DNA of 64,000 nucleotides, taken from positions 453,644-517,643 of the forward strand of contig LUVW01000004.1 in NCBI GenBank assembly GCA_001661515.1. The letters are read 5' to 3'. The position numbers and the translations under genes are program-made. This DNA is from Capniomyces stellatus. Its lineage: Eukaryota; Kickxellomycota; Harpellomycetes; Harpellales; Legeriomycetaceae. Below, in pieces: positions 1 to 11,854 of this stretch; the first letter of the stretch is position 1, and every line of letters begins with the position of its first letter. The notes under the pieces were generated by a model. That model made no database searches. It was not told where the DNA came from and saw nothing but the letters and a program-made list of their open reading frames with translations.

Positions 1-1644
1 GTTGTTCAAGTACACTGTGGACCTGTTATTGTACTTTACTCTTGTGTACATTCTAGAACAATGTCTAAACCTGGTATTACGTCTAGTCTTTTTAGAATTA
101 GCCAGCTGTGGTGAGCGGTTTGAGCTGTGCGTCACAGGCGCCATATACTCGAGATCCGATAGAAACTCGCCGTCTCTTCCAAACTTCTCAAGCATCTCAT
201 AGGAATTATTGCATTTGTACATCTCAAGACTGTCTCGTAATATATTTATTTTCCTGTACCGTGTTATTTTTCGACTCAATGACTTTGCCTTAGTGCTTTT
301 GCTAACGGCCTTTTTTGGCTCAGAGTTAGCTCCTTTGGAATTTTTTCTGGCAAGAAGTTTTGCCTTTGTGCTCCTGTTAGTCGAGAATATTCTTGTAAGC
401 AGTCTCTTCAACCCCGAATTATTCTTTATTCCTGGCTTCTCTTTGTCTAGTTTCTCCGGCTTGTTCTCCGTGCTGCTTTCTGAACCAGAGTCTTGTGACT
501 TGGCCGGTTTACTGCTGTTAAACCTCACCGACTTGTTTATTCTTGCTAGACCACCTTTGATTACTTGGCCTATATTGTTACTGTCCTCGGACAATTCAAC
601 ACCACCACAGGTATTGGACTCTTTATCTGTAGGTGTATCATTACCAATCTCGATATTGCCTCCTCTTTCAGTGGTAGCATCATTCGTTTCTCCCAACAAA
701 CATCCTTTTGAGTTGTTCACAGAGGTATCTCCACTGGCTATACTACCAGACTCTGTACTGGTCGAGCCAACCGCCTCGTTCTTGTTTTTTTCTCTGCATC
801 CTAGACCAGCAGTGCTGTTTTCTTGACTGTACTCATACCCATCAGAAATAACACTCTCGAGGAACATCCCACCTCTTTTGGATTTTGTATCACTAGCAAT
901 TAAAATACTATCCTGCAGACCACTGTATTTGCCTTCGACTGGTTCCGGTTTAAATTCTACGCCGGGTTGGTGTTTAGCGTTGCTGAAACTATTAGTGTCA
1001 CTATGTTTATTTATCGAGTTGGTACAGGTGTCTGTACTATTGAGCCCCACCTTTTTCTCTGACTTTTGGGATTCTGAATCATCACTTTCCACTTGAATGT
1101 GTAGTGGGTTTTCTGAGTCACTGTTCTCCTTGTCCTGATACTCTTTGTCCTGATAAATATCTGCAACTTTGCTTGTTTTTTGGCTAAGGTACTGGCCCTC
1201 AAAATTGAATATATCGACATTGTTATATTTACTGGTTTTGTTGTCTCTATGTTTAAATCCCGTTTCCATCGAGCTTTCAAATACCTGCTTGTTGTGTTCC
1301 TCTCTCAGCAAATACTCTGTGTCTAAATCTGCTTTATCCGCGTAAATCTTATGGTTGCTACTTTCTGGCTGATGTGCATTTGTATTTATTGGAGCCTCTA
1401 TGCAATCTTTTTGCTTTAATGAAATTTGTAACCCATCCTCAAATATTTTATTGAACGGCAAAAACACGCTTTCCAAGCTCACACCAGGCTCTATGTCCTC
1501 TGCTTTGAGTCTTTTGCATTGTGGTCCGTGATACCCGTTTCTTCCAAAACTCTCTTCTGGACCCCACCAAATATCCGAATCCGGGCCCGGGTTCAAATCC
1601 GAGTTCGAGTCTGCCAATGACCTTGGTCCTTTTGCTGAGGTCAT
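1..1644 (-). CDS. Large low-complexity protein of unknown function, C-terminus off the window
   Basis: Reading leftward from an ATG at 1644, the frame stays open for 548 codons without a stop and runs off the left edge of the window, so the C-terminus is missing. An open frame of this length is very unlikely by chance in such AT-rich DNA. The protein is hydrophilic and rich in Ser, Asn, Lys, Glu and Asp. It has a short repeated YQDKE motif near residues 180-190 and becomes basic from about residue 400 on (Lys/Arg-Ser clusters). I see no signal peptide, membrane segment or known domain. The composition suggests a largely disordered, possibly nuclear protein, but that is inference. An upstream exon cannot be excluded; the arrestin-like gene ends about 230 bp away on the same strand. 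Confidence 0.75.
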   Translation of the reverse strand, partial: MTSAKGPRSLADSNSDLNPGPDSDIWWGPEESFGRNGYHGPQCKRLKAEDIEPGVSLESVFLPFNKIFEDGLQISLKQKDCIEAPINTNAHQPESSNHKIYADKADLDTEYLLREEHNKQVFESSMETGFKHRDNKTSKYNNVDIFNFEGQYLSQKTSKVADIYQDKEYQDKENSDSENPLHIQVESDDSESQKSEKKVGLNSTDTCTNSINKHSDTNSFSNAKHQPGVEFKPEPVEGKYSGLQDSILIASDTKSKRGGMFLESVISDGYEYSQENSTAGLGCREKNKNEAVGSTSTESGSIASGDTSVNNSKGCLLGETNDATTERGGNIEIGNDTPTDKESNTCGGVELSEDSNNIGQVIKGGLARINKSVRFNSSKPAKSQDSGSESSTENKPEKLDKEKPGIKNNSGLKRLLTRIFSTNRSTKAKLLARKNSKGANSEPKKAVSKSTKAKSLSRKITRYRKINILRDSLEMYKCNNSYEMLEKFGRDGEFLSDLEYMAPVTHSSNRSPQLANSKKTRRNTRFRHCSRMYTRVKYNNRSTVYLNN

Positions 1645-1876
1645 TTTGTCAAGTATAGGCTTGCTGATGATGGCAACAGGTACATTCACCTGTATTTTGC
1701 TACTTTGTATATTAAATTCAAACTACGAGTTAGTCTGTCCGTCCAATTGAAGCTTCGCGGTTTCTAATCAATATAGTGATTTTTTACAACTTACCCTTCG
1801 CCTGTTTTAATAACAAATAATATGATCTGTCTGATATCGCAGCTCTGTGATATCATTGTTTTTTCATCCACAGACC

Positions 1877-4106
1877 TCACTCCCCTCTAAAAAAAATATC
1901 GCAATTAAGATTTATATTTTCTCCTTTTATAAATACATATTCGCTTTTTTGCTGCTCGCCGACTTTCTTTGTTTCAAACAAAAAAAAAAGGTAAAGAAAC
2001 TAAAAGTTCAAAGCTACTTTATTGTTTTTTTTCAAGCACTATTACGCGCCAACTTACAGGTACCGACATCAGTATCTTGAGTTTGATCTCCTCCAGACTC
2101 AACCCTTCAGTGATGTATTTCATTTGAGATTCGTCTAGACTTGTGTTCTTGATTACCCTTATGTCTGTCACTGGGCTGCTTTTACCACTTAATGTTAACT
2201 GGCAAAGCATTATTTCAATAGAGTGTATCTACCAATTTATTTTTCCCAAATGCATTCGGTTTTTACTTGAAAATCAATGAACAACAACCAGAATCACCCA
2301 TATTCATATTCATTGAGCTGGCTTACAACACTCCCATCTCCCAACACTTACCTTTGTGCTTTGGTTCAAATCTGCATTCAAGTTTATAACTTTCAGCTCA
2401 GCTATAACATCTTCACCCGAGGCCAATATATTTTTTTTCAGCTGAGCAACAATTCTTAAATTGCTAGTGTTGCAAGTCACGGAGCTGGATGAAATAGGTT
2501 GCTTTTGTATTCCTAGAATCCTTATATGGCTGCTATTAGGGAAGATATGTAGTCTAACCCCCTTGCTGTGAAGGTACCCGATTCTTGGTTTAATGATGCG
2601 ATCAACTGTCTTGACATTCGACTTCAATGCTACAAAACTGATCATCATTGGCATCAATAAATAGTATCAATAATAATGTTAATAGCAATCCCAGAGAAAA
2701 AAGAAGAAAAATCATTGGAACAAGTCTCTAGCTTGATATAAATACTGTCATTGTTTGTATTGAACGATTGCTTTCGACAACTCTTGGCTTTTAAATATAC
2801 TCTCAAGTTTTAAAAACACTGCATTTATTGCTTTAAAAGTAACGGTATAATGTATTTACCTTGTTATATACCAATGTGCCGCATTTGTGTTGTTTTTTTG
2901 CACCAACTCGTTATGATTGACATAAAACTCAAAGGGCACAATAAAGTGCTTTGTACAATCATTGACTTTAAAATGTTTGCGCTCTTCAGCTTGAAATAGC
3001 TCAAACTTATCCAAGTCACTCCCATCAACCACAAACCCCAATATTTTGCTAACGTTGTACCCGTTTGGTTTGCGGTAGTCTTTATCGCTTATATCCAAGT
3101 CCATATCATCTTTTCCAGTATCGTCTTCTATTAGATATTCAAATGTCAACATACTCGAATTTCAATATACTCACATGTCAATACATTATACCATTTGGCA
3201 CGCACAGTTTTTTAAAGACAGATATACACATATAAATATTCACGTAAATACACGCATATTGATGTGCTTACTGATGCTATATTCGATTATTTCAACGCAA
3301 AGGTTGCTTATTATATCCTTTATGTCGCTTGGTATAAATATTCCATTTTTGGACCCAACTGTGATCTTTATATACCCCTGCACAAACTCTCCTTCGTTCA
3401 TTACTAGATCATAGCTATTGTTTGGCTTTGTAAGCTTCAACTCAATCTTTATCTCTTCTAGAAGAGTGTCATTGGTGTTTTTGGTTAAGGCTGATTGGAA
3501 ACTTGGTATATTTAAACCAAAGCCTGGATACTGTTGGTTGCTGTGGGTCTGTGTAGCTTGAACAGAGCCTAATTGAGCAATATCACATGAATGAACTAGA
3601 TTCATGTCTAATTGCTCTTTGGGTCTTAGACATGTGGGTACTTCCTGGTGTACTTTCCCACATCCAAACTCAGACAACAGATAGTTACTTGAAACATACT
3701 CCTCGCTTTCCTTTCTATGACCATCCATCTTGGTTTTACTCGAGAACCTAAATACTTCGTTGTTGTGGTGGAAATCTAGCAATGCATAAAACATTGTTTA
3801 GTAATTATTACTGAATCGGTTCTTATTACAATTTAGATCATAAAGTGCTATTTTCTGCTTTGTACCTTGATATCCACTTTCATCTTCCATTGCAACGACA
3901 GGTTTTACTGCTCTTGAAATAAGACTCTTCCTAGCCTCCCATAGCCTGCCAACCGTTTCATACTCTTTGGTGTTATTGTTTGGGTAAATCCCGAAATCGC
4001 TTTTTTTGCTGATACTCATATCGGGATATAGGTTGTTCTCGTGGTCTCTTGAATAAAGTACATCCAAAAGCCTGTTTTCTGTAATCCCTACACTGCTTAG
4101 CAACAT
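1877..4106 (-). CDS. Arrestin-like protein (alpha-arrestin superfamily), six exons
   Basis: Model: exons 4106-3812, 3775-3272, 3127-2860, 2637-2352, 2228-2058 and a last exon ending in TGA at 1877-1879. The last acceptor is uncertain (1999 or 1966; both are in frame). The product is about 548 aa. All internal phases agree; the first intron is only 36 bp. After a variable N-terminal region of about 190 residues comes an arrestin-N-like strand pattern (IELKLTKP, then NEGEFVQGYIKI). A second beta domain carries the C-lobe pattern NILASGEDVIAELKVIN followed by IHSIEIMLCQL. Alpha-arrestins usually act as adaptors that bring Rsp5/Nedd4 ubiquitin ligase to plasma-membrane transporters; here that role is inferred. 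No PPxY motif was found in the parts read. Bul-like or Vps26-like proteins are alternatives. Confidence 0.6.
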
Positions 4107-6749
4107 TCTTATTAGTGTATACCTGTGAAGGCTTGGGCTCTATCGGCTGTTCTATTATTTACTTGATTTTCTTATTCGCTTCTTGTAGTATTGAGTGGTT
4201 AAAGTACTCACGCGTATCAGGAATACACTGACTGTATCTATGCGTTGATATAATTTATGAATTTAGTTGAGAGAGTTTGTATTTGAAAAATAAATACTAA
4301 ATGTATTTGCACACTAGTAAGTTAACTCAACTTTGGCTTATGTGTCTATGAATAATTTGATCAAGAAAGGTAATTAGATTCTTAACCTCAGAAGTGTGTT
4401 TTTGGGCATGAACTAGTCGATGGCTATACACTTCAAGAAAATTGCAATTTTGTATAGCGTTGATGTACTGTGTTATATCGGTTTATAACACCATGTTTTG
4501 TTAAGCAATATATAAGATGCCTTTTTAACTCGATACCTTTAACTGGATGGATATATATTTGTAGACTTTATATTTACGATCACTGTTTTAATGTGTTTGC
4601 CCAAGTTTTTTTCACTTGCAAAAAAAGAAAAAAAGATGTTACTATTTATAGTATCAACTTTTAAGCAACCTGATTTACAGTTTGTGCTTCTATTTACCGA
4701 CCTACTCATCCACACCTTTTTTTAATTGAAATTATCCACTCCTTTTTATTTATTTTTATGAACTCCCTTTTTTTTGCTTGATTCAAGTAAATGGTATGAA
4801 CAAAAAAGCTCAACAAAATAAAAGCTGGTTTCTCTACTCCGCCAAATTGCTCAAACACAAGCTCTTCAAGTATTTGATAAATTCACACAAAGATTGTGCC
4901 AAATTAAGTGCCGAACATTAAATCGTTCTCAATTTTCTAGTTCAAACAAGCTCCTTGAATATATAATTAGGACAATGGCTGTCGTTTCAAAACAAACCCG
5001 TCAAGACACACCACCTGGCTCAGAAATATATTGCACTTCATACAACTTTAATAAACTATTAGCTTTGAAATACTGGATAGATAATAGTGACAAAGTTTTT
5101 TAGTTTTATAAAACAAACAGCATCCAAACGCGTCTTTGCAATATTGATTGTGTTATATGCCCCCATTGGAAGCTTTTTTTATTATTGATTCAAATTTAGG
5201 TTAGACTGATTTTGGCTGATTTTGGCCAAAATAGATGGATGGTCTTAAATTCGTAATGCCTGTACAACATCACTATATTTATATCATTAACTGTTAAGAT
5301 TCGCGCTACTCGTTGTGTAGTTTTCAAGTACACTGTTTCAATTGCGCCTATTTACAGTCACCAACCTTACTATTTCAAAAAAAGTGTGGGGTTTATTTCG
5401 CTATTGTTCTTTGGTTAAGGCGGAGGCGGTTAGCTATTTGATTTAAAATCAAGCAAACACAGGTTTATCATATCTTCATTTTGCGGAGTTGGAGTTGTGC
5501 TGATAAATTTAGCAGCCATAAATATATATTTTTTTCTTTCTACTTTTTGAGCATACTTTTTTTATTTGGAGCTTTGGATTTCTTTAAGCAGTTGGTTTTT
5601 ATTGGTTTTTAGCAACAGTACCGTCTTTATACTTTTCGGCATTTAAATTTTACAGAATCTCCCAAGTAATGTACAAATCCATAGAAATACTATTGCTGAT
5701 GGGTATATACTAATGTGGAGGCAGCACTACTGTTCTAAATTGAGCATACCGAACAGGTCTATAAACTCTGATATTATATATTGAATTGTATATTGAACTG
5801 TACATTGACTTTTATGTTGATTTTTTTGTATTGATTGCTACTATGAATCGATTGCTATGTAACAAGTGCCAATTATTTAAGGCCAATTATCATTCTGGCT
5901 GCCAATTTTTAGACCAGTTTCCTACTGACAAGGTTTTAGATTTTTAGGTAGAGGCTATGTGTTGCACAGATTTGATTTTTCAAAGTCACGAAAAGGAAAA
6001 TACAGCTCAATGTTGGTACATTCAACTTGACTGATAAGCTATGAAAGCACATATTGAGATGCTGGGCTTGTGATAACTGTAGTAGTATGTGTTTTTGTGT
6101 GTTATGTAGTCGTACGACTACTGTCCCTTGTTGTTGGTTGTAACATTGGTTGTATGAAATAATATTCTCACTTTTGGTATATAGTTGGTTGTTAGAGTGA
6201 ACTTTTCCTGATTGGTTTGAAAATAAAAACCTTCCCATCAGACTGTTGGGATGAAGAAGAAAAAAAAGAAAAAGTGGAAACAAAGTGGAACTATGCTGAC
6301 AAAAGATGCGATCAAAATATGTTAGTGAGCGTTTTGGTGCATAAAAGCTCAAATATAACTTTTTTACTGAAAAAACTGGGCATTTGTGTACGTTTATTTT
6401 ATTGATTTGCAAACTGCAAATGCTACTTTTCAAGTTTTTACTTTTACTTTTCCGTAAATGCCCTGGGAAAAAGACGGGGAAAAAAATAGAAAAAAACGAT
6501 AGGTCCAATTTGGCTTTTTTATATTGGAAATTTACAAACAGAGAAAAAAAACGTTATTGTATAGAACGAGTTGGAACAAACCTCAACAGTTTCCAGAACC
6601 CGGCACTTACTTTCTTGTACAATTGTCACAATTCTGATTCTTTCCTTCTTTTAAAAAGTCACAAGTATTTCTAATTTAACAAGAGATTGAGAGTTGAGAG
6701 ACAAGTAGATAAATAAAAAAGGATAACAACTTAGTATCGAAATATCAAA
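4107..6749. other. Intergenic spacer, no supported gene
   Basis: About 2.6 kb of AT-rich DNA between two divergently transcribed genes (arrestin-like on minus, LSM5 on plus). Open frames here, the longest being 5936-6508 on minus, are compositionally biased and resemble no family. The spacer presumably contains both promoters. Confidence 0.6.
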
Positions 6750-7645
6750 ATGGCTTCACAGTTGCTACCTTTAGGTAAACAATCTTTATAATTCATAGTC
6801 CACATTAAAAAGATCAGGGTAAAAACAAAAACGAGGGCCAAGTCAAGCCAAACAAAGAGTAAAAGTATTGAGCTGACCGGAATATTAAAAACGGAGAATG
6901 GGATAATACAACACTGAGCAAAGACGTAGAAATGTTTGTTTTTTTTTGGGGAAGGGGGGAGTGACTTATAAAATTATTCTCTGAACTTAGAATTGATTGA
7001 CAAGTGCATTGGTTCACGGATTTGGATCTCTATGAAGTTCAATAAAGAGTTTGTGGGGACTTTGCTAGGGTTTGATGATTATGTCAGTAAGTGCGGCAAT
7101 CGATTTATATGTGGAATTCTGCTTGCCTAAACTTGTCTAAAGTTGTACTAATTGTTGTTTTCTTTTCGAATTCTAAATGTCTTGGTTTATTTCAGTTTAA
7201 AAAAAGACTGGTGTTTGAGGATTCTTGAATTCTATTAAGCTTTATCTATGATTTTGATTGTTTTGGTGTTTGTATAGACATTGTTTTGGAAGATGTGACC
7301 GAGTTGTAAGTTTGAGCATGCTTGTGGTTTCTAAATGCGGGTGTATGGCTGGTTAGACTGACCTTTTTATACCTTGAATAGACTAAATCAAACTTAACAA
7401 AACTATATACCGAACAAATAGCGAGAGTTTGCCTAGCGGTGAGATCAAAACCAACAAGCTCAAACAACTACTGTTAAACGGAAACAATATTTGCATGGTA
7501 AGCCAAAAAAAAAAATAAACACATTTTTAGTGTGGCATAACCAAAATATTCATAAGTAGCTTGAAACTTTGAAAATAACTTTAGTATTGAATATATTATG
7601 CTTATACTACGTGTACGCTTGTAGCTTGTGCCTGGTGGAGAGTAA
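6750..7645 (+). CDS. LSM5: LSM5, U6 snRNA-associated Sm-like protein
   Basis: Five small exons: 6750-6774, 6991-7086, 7278-7305, 7422-7497 and 7625-7645. All have GT-AG borders and matching phases, giving 81 aa. The protein starts [19 protein letters not shown], continues [20 protein letters not shown] (Sm1 motif) and ends [15 protein letters not shown] (Sm2 motif), a close match to eukaryotic LSM5 along its whole length. LSM5 belongs to the Lsm2-8 ring that binds the 3' end of U6 snRNA in the nucleus and to the cytoplasmic Lsm1-7 ring that promotes decapping and mRNA decay. No exon exceeds 100 bp, so no single reading frame reveals the gene. The next gene downstream, SF3B6, is also a splicing factor; whether the neighbourhood means anything is unknown. 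Confidence 0.95.
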
Positions 7646-8376
7646 GAACTGCAAATACAAAACACAGACTTGATCCGTGTATACATGAGTCATACGCGCT
7701 TCTGAAATACCTGAAAATAAATCAGATTAATAATTACTATTGAATTATTGATTATTTTGCTTGCTTTTGCTTTTGCTTTTGCTTTTGTTTTGTGTCTGAC
7801 CCGTATTTTTGTATGTTTTTTTTTTACTCGAATCAATATCATTAGGGGTCCTATTTCGAGTCAGTAACGTGTTTTTTTCTTCATTTTTCTGATAAGATGC
7901 TTGCACTATACCAATACCAAGCTCAAGATGGTTTAATGTATGACGGACTTGTGTTTCCTGTTTTCCCACCTCTGTTGTGGTATCTATTAAAACGGCAACT
8001 AGGCATAGTTGGGCTTGATTTTTATTATTCTTTATACATATTCTCGTTTTTTTTTTCCCTTGTCTCCTTTAATGGGGTTTTATTTTATTTTACGAATTTC
8101 AATCTAAACAAATAAATAATTTGATTCAGAATTTTCTTTTTGTTTAATTTAGACTTGAATTTTTGATAAACTTGCGTATTGCAATTAGTAATTTTTCGTA
8201 GCCCTGCTTCACTACGAAAAATAAACATTAAACGCCTAAAATAAAATCAAGGTTAAAGCCAGACCCGAATAGTAGTTGTTTTCTTTACTGCCTTTCTCCA
8301 TTTTAAAAACGCTTGGAAGAAATAAAATAGATTGTATAATTAAATTATCAACGCTTACCGATCAGCACTTTAAAAA
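7646..8376. other. Intergenic spacer between LSM5 and SF3B6
   Basis: About 730 bp of AT-rich DNA holding the LSM5 3' region and the SF3B6 promoter. It includes a short (GCTTTT)n tract near 7760-7790. No gene seen. Confidence 0.6.
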
Positions 8377-9316
8377 ATGGCTTTCTCAATGAACAAATCC
8401 AAGAACTCTCAACTCCCTCCCGAAGCAAACAGAATTCTACTAATAAGGTAAGAGATTGAATTGCTACAAGTAAATAAACCTTGCTCAATACGATGTGTTA
8501 CTGAATAGGGTCATTATTTCAACTGTTGGATTGACACTTTTTTTTATTGAATTTAACTATATAGAAATCTTCCCTTTAAAATCACTTCAGAAGAAATGTA
8601 CGATCTGTTTGGAAAGTACGGTGCGATTCGACAGATAAGACTGTAAGTGTATATACTTGTATTTGCCCTAGGCACAAGGATATTGTTTGGTCCATTCTTG
8701 ATAAGGAACACAATAAAAGTAAAGGTGCGGATGAAAATGCGAATAAAAAGTTATCTGAATTGGACAAATAAGGATAAATTTAGCAATATTAAAATGTCTT
8801 TTTTCGTGTGTTTAACTTTTGGCTGTATAAACAAATAAATTTAACTCTGGGTGTTGTTGACAGTGGAAATCAGCAATCGACACGAGGAACGGCATTTGTA
8901 GTTTACGAGGACATATTTGACGCCAAAACAGCGTGTGACCACTTACAAGGGTTTAACGTGTTGGGTAGATACTTAGTGGTTCTATATTACCAGCCCAACA
9001 AGGTTACGAAAAAAATGAACTTTGAAAAGAAGGAGCAGGAGTTGGAAGAACTAAAAAGGTAGACAAAATCAAAAACAAAAACAAATTACAATAGCAGAAC
9101 CGTATTTAGCAATTTATCAACTGCTTACCGTGTGTGTGTTTTATGGTCTTGCCGTTTTTAATTGTTTTGACAGTCCCATTTATCTTTTTTATTGTTCGTT
9201 TGTACCAATCGCGGTCCATTTACTGTTTGACGTATTATCAACAATTATCTTTTTGTTGATTTGCCTTTATTCACTTTTATTTGACTACTTTTGTACATAG
9301 GAAACACGGGATCTGA
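8377..9316 (+). CDS. SF3B6: SF3B6 (SF3b14/p14), branch-point-contacting splicing factor
   Basis: Four exons: 8377-8447, 8565-8642, 8864-9058 and 9301-9316, phases consistent, 119 aa. It is one RRM protein with RNP2 in NRILLIRNLPF and RNP1 in [15 protein letters not shown]. The segments [17 protein letters not shown] and [18 protein letters not shown] match the p14 family closely, and the length fits (about 125 aa in human). p14 sits in the SF3b complex of U2 snRNP, binds SF3B1 and contacts the branch-point adenosine. The tiny last exon encodes only KHGI and the stop after a split Arg codon; other p14 proteins run a few residues longer. Saccharomyces cerevisiae lacks this protein, so its presence fits the intron-rich genes around it. 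Confidence 0.95.
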
Positions 9317-11854
9317 TCGCTCGACTCCCTAGCCATGTCTACGATTATTTTAATATCTTATTTTTACCTTTTCTAGTACTCTTCTTGCTCTTTTTTATTG
9401 TGTGAATATTATCCGCTTTATTTGTTTTTGCAGCCCAGCTTATTGTTCACTTGTACCATACTTTGTTTTTTTATTTTTTACAATTACGTTAATGTTAACT
9501 TTAGACAGAAAGGGATTTAGAAGTCAGTGTCTGGGTTTTATATGTTGATTTAATTCGATCTAATCTAATTTGACTTGATCTGATCTGATTCGCCTATGCA
9601 TCCTCAAAAGAAAATCAGCTATGAACCAAGCTGACCGATCAAAATGTGTAAAAATACGTCAAAATGCGTCAAAACGTATCAAAAACGTATCAAAAACGTA
9701 TCAAAAACGTAACAAAGCGAATCAGTTTTAAAGTAACTTGGTACAGATAATGGTCGCGCTATAGCAAATGATAATACCAGAGAACACAACTTCAAAGTAT
9801 AAGCTAATTGTCAGGTATCTCCTCTTTGAATAACAGAACAGAGTCAATTTGAATGGCACAGAAATTTGATTGGAGAATTACCACATTGTCGCAGTGGAAC
9901 GAAACAGGGGGTTAAGATTAATACTGATGAAGTGTAGCTGAGGGAGGGTGAGAGGTTTGGGTTGGATTGAGTTGAATTGAATTAGAGGACGCGGGTTTGT
10001 AGTGATTGTGTGAATTTTACAAGTCAAGAATTCTTGATTACAAAATAGGTATGGTAGTGGGTGTGGTGGTGGGTGTGTGTGCGTGATTGGGCGCGCATGA
10101 ATTTTGTGGAATGACAGCGACCAAAAGGTGGGGAGGGGGGGGGGGAAGAGCTGCATGCAGATGCTTGAAGAGAAAGAGAGAGAGAGAGGGAACATGAACT
10201 AGGAAATTAGGTTTCACTGTCGAACTGCTTGATTGACCAAAAAAAAAAGGCCAAATAAAGCGTGCCAAATAAAAGGCGGAAAAAAATGACGGAATTTAAA
10301 TAAGAGTAAGAGTAAAAGTTGAAAAGTTGAAGAGTGTTGTTTCTGTGGCCAATAAATTGCATAAATAAAGTTGAAGAGGAAGATGGGACAAAAAAAAAAG
10401 AGCACGAACAAGAAGACTGCAAATAGAGAAAATTAGGGAGGGTGGAGAGGTAAAAGCTGAGATGGAATAGTTAAATACCCAACAATTGGGATGGCCTATA
10501 GCCAAATAAACTAAATGATAAATATAGGGCAAATACAGGTTAAACAGGCGATAATAAAAAGCACCAAAAATCAAACAATGTAAAAAAAAGTAGTCAAGTA
10601 AAAATAAAAAAGAGAATGTTTGTAGTGAATTTTGCAGAAAATGTGTGGAAATGATTGAGATAAATATAGGTGAAATATTGCTGAAGAATTAGCAAAATGA
10701 AGAAATAGAAGGCTGGGCAAATAGAAAATTGACAAATATGAATTCAGGATTAAGATGATTAATTAAATAAATAAAAAGGAACGATGAATATCAACATTAA
10801 CATTAGCAAAAGAAGGAATGATGAGTAACTGAATAGTAATGTAGGTGGCATTAAACATAATAAATATTAATAATAATGGTGGAAAAAAAAAAGGTGAGAC
10901 ATAGAGGATCGACATATTTTTTTTGTTATCGAGTGGATAGATGAGCCTGACTGAGCTGATTAGGACAAAGCAGGATATTAGGACAATTGAGTAGTGGAGA
11001 AAGAGAACATAGTTGTAAAGAGAAGGATTAAAGAAACTCTGGTAAGAATGGAGGGAGGTGGGGAGAGGAAGGAGGCAGGAGGCATAAAGTATTTAGCAAG
11101 AGGCAAATAGATATATTAATTTTGTTTAAAAGGTACAAAAAAATAATAAAATTAGTAGTAATGTTTGTAATGAGATTTAAATTGACGAACGAGAGATAAA
11201 CACCGGGAAGTTTAGAATGAACAAATTAAAAAGCTAAATGTAGCTGAACGGCATTAGCTGAAATTGAAATTGAAAAGAGGAAAGAGGCTATTTAAGAACC
11301 AAAAGAATTGACCAAATAAAAAAAAGGCACAAACACCAACCAGGAGGGAAATGTGATAGGGAAATATAAAGAAAAACAAGAAGTAAAAGTACAAGTTAAT
11401 GAGAGTAGTAATAGGAAGAAAAGGAGAGGAAAAAAAAAAAAGCAATAGAGTAACAATGACAATGTAGAATTCAAGAAATAAGTGAAAAGGGGAATAAGTG
11501 AAAAGGGGAATAATTGAAATGATTGAAATAAACCAATGCATGCAGAGTAAATAAACAATTAATTGCAACAAAATAAAGGGATAATGGAAAATAAAGGGAT
11601 AATGGATATTGGATAATAAGGTGATTTAAGAGCAACAACAAAAAAAGAGATGAAAATAAGAGAGGAATGAAAAAGAAAATAAAAAGGAAAGGAAAAGGAG
11701 AAGGAAAAAAAAAGATATAAATGTAAAGGAAGGGTTAAATAAAGAAAAGGGAAGCTTTTTATTGATTACTTGCTTGTTTTTATTTATTTCAAATAGTTGG
11801 AAATATAAAAAAAGTAGAAATAAAAAAGATAAAAGACAAAAAGGTAAAGAAAGA
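9317..11854. other. Purine-rich spacer upstream of the PDI gene
   Basis: About 2.5 kb with no supported gene. From about 9880 to the PDI start the plus strand is strongly A/G-biased, with G-runs (10131-10145) and GA-rich tracts. Reverse-strand frames here read as Phe/Leu/Ser-rich low-complexity strings and look like composition artefacts. A short direct repeat of an ATCAAAAACGT-type unit lies at about 9665-9712. Confidence 0.6.

Noticed and set aside
4975..5103. Possible GRIM-19 (NDUFA13) start, MAVVSKQTRQDTPPG
   Set aside because: Only the first few residues resemble the family; what follows does not, and there is no donor site.
5936..6508. 190-codon minus-strand open frame
   Set aside because: Phe/Ser/Leu-rich, no domain, no splice context; probably chance in T-rich DNA.
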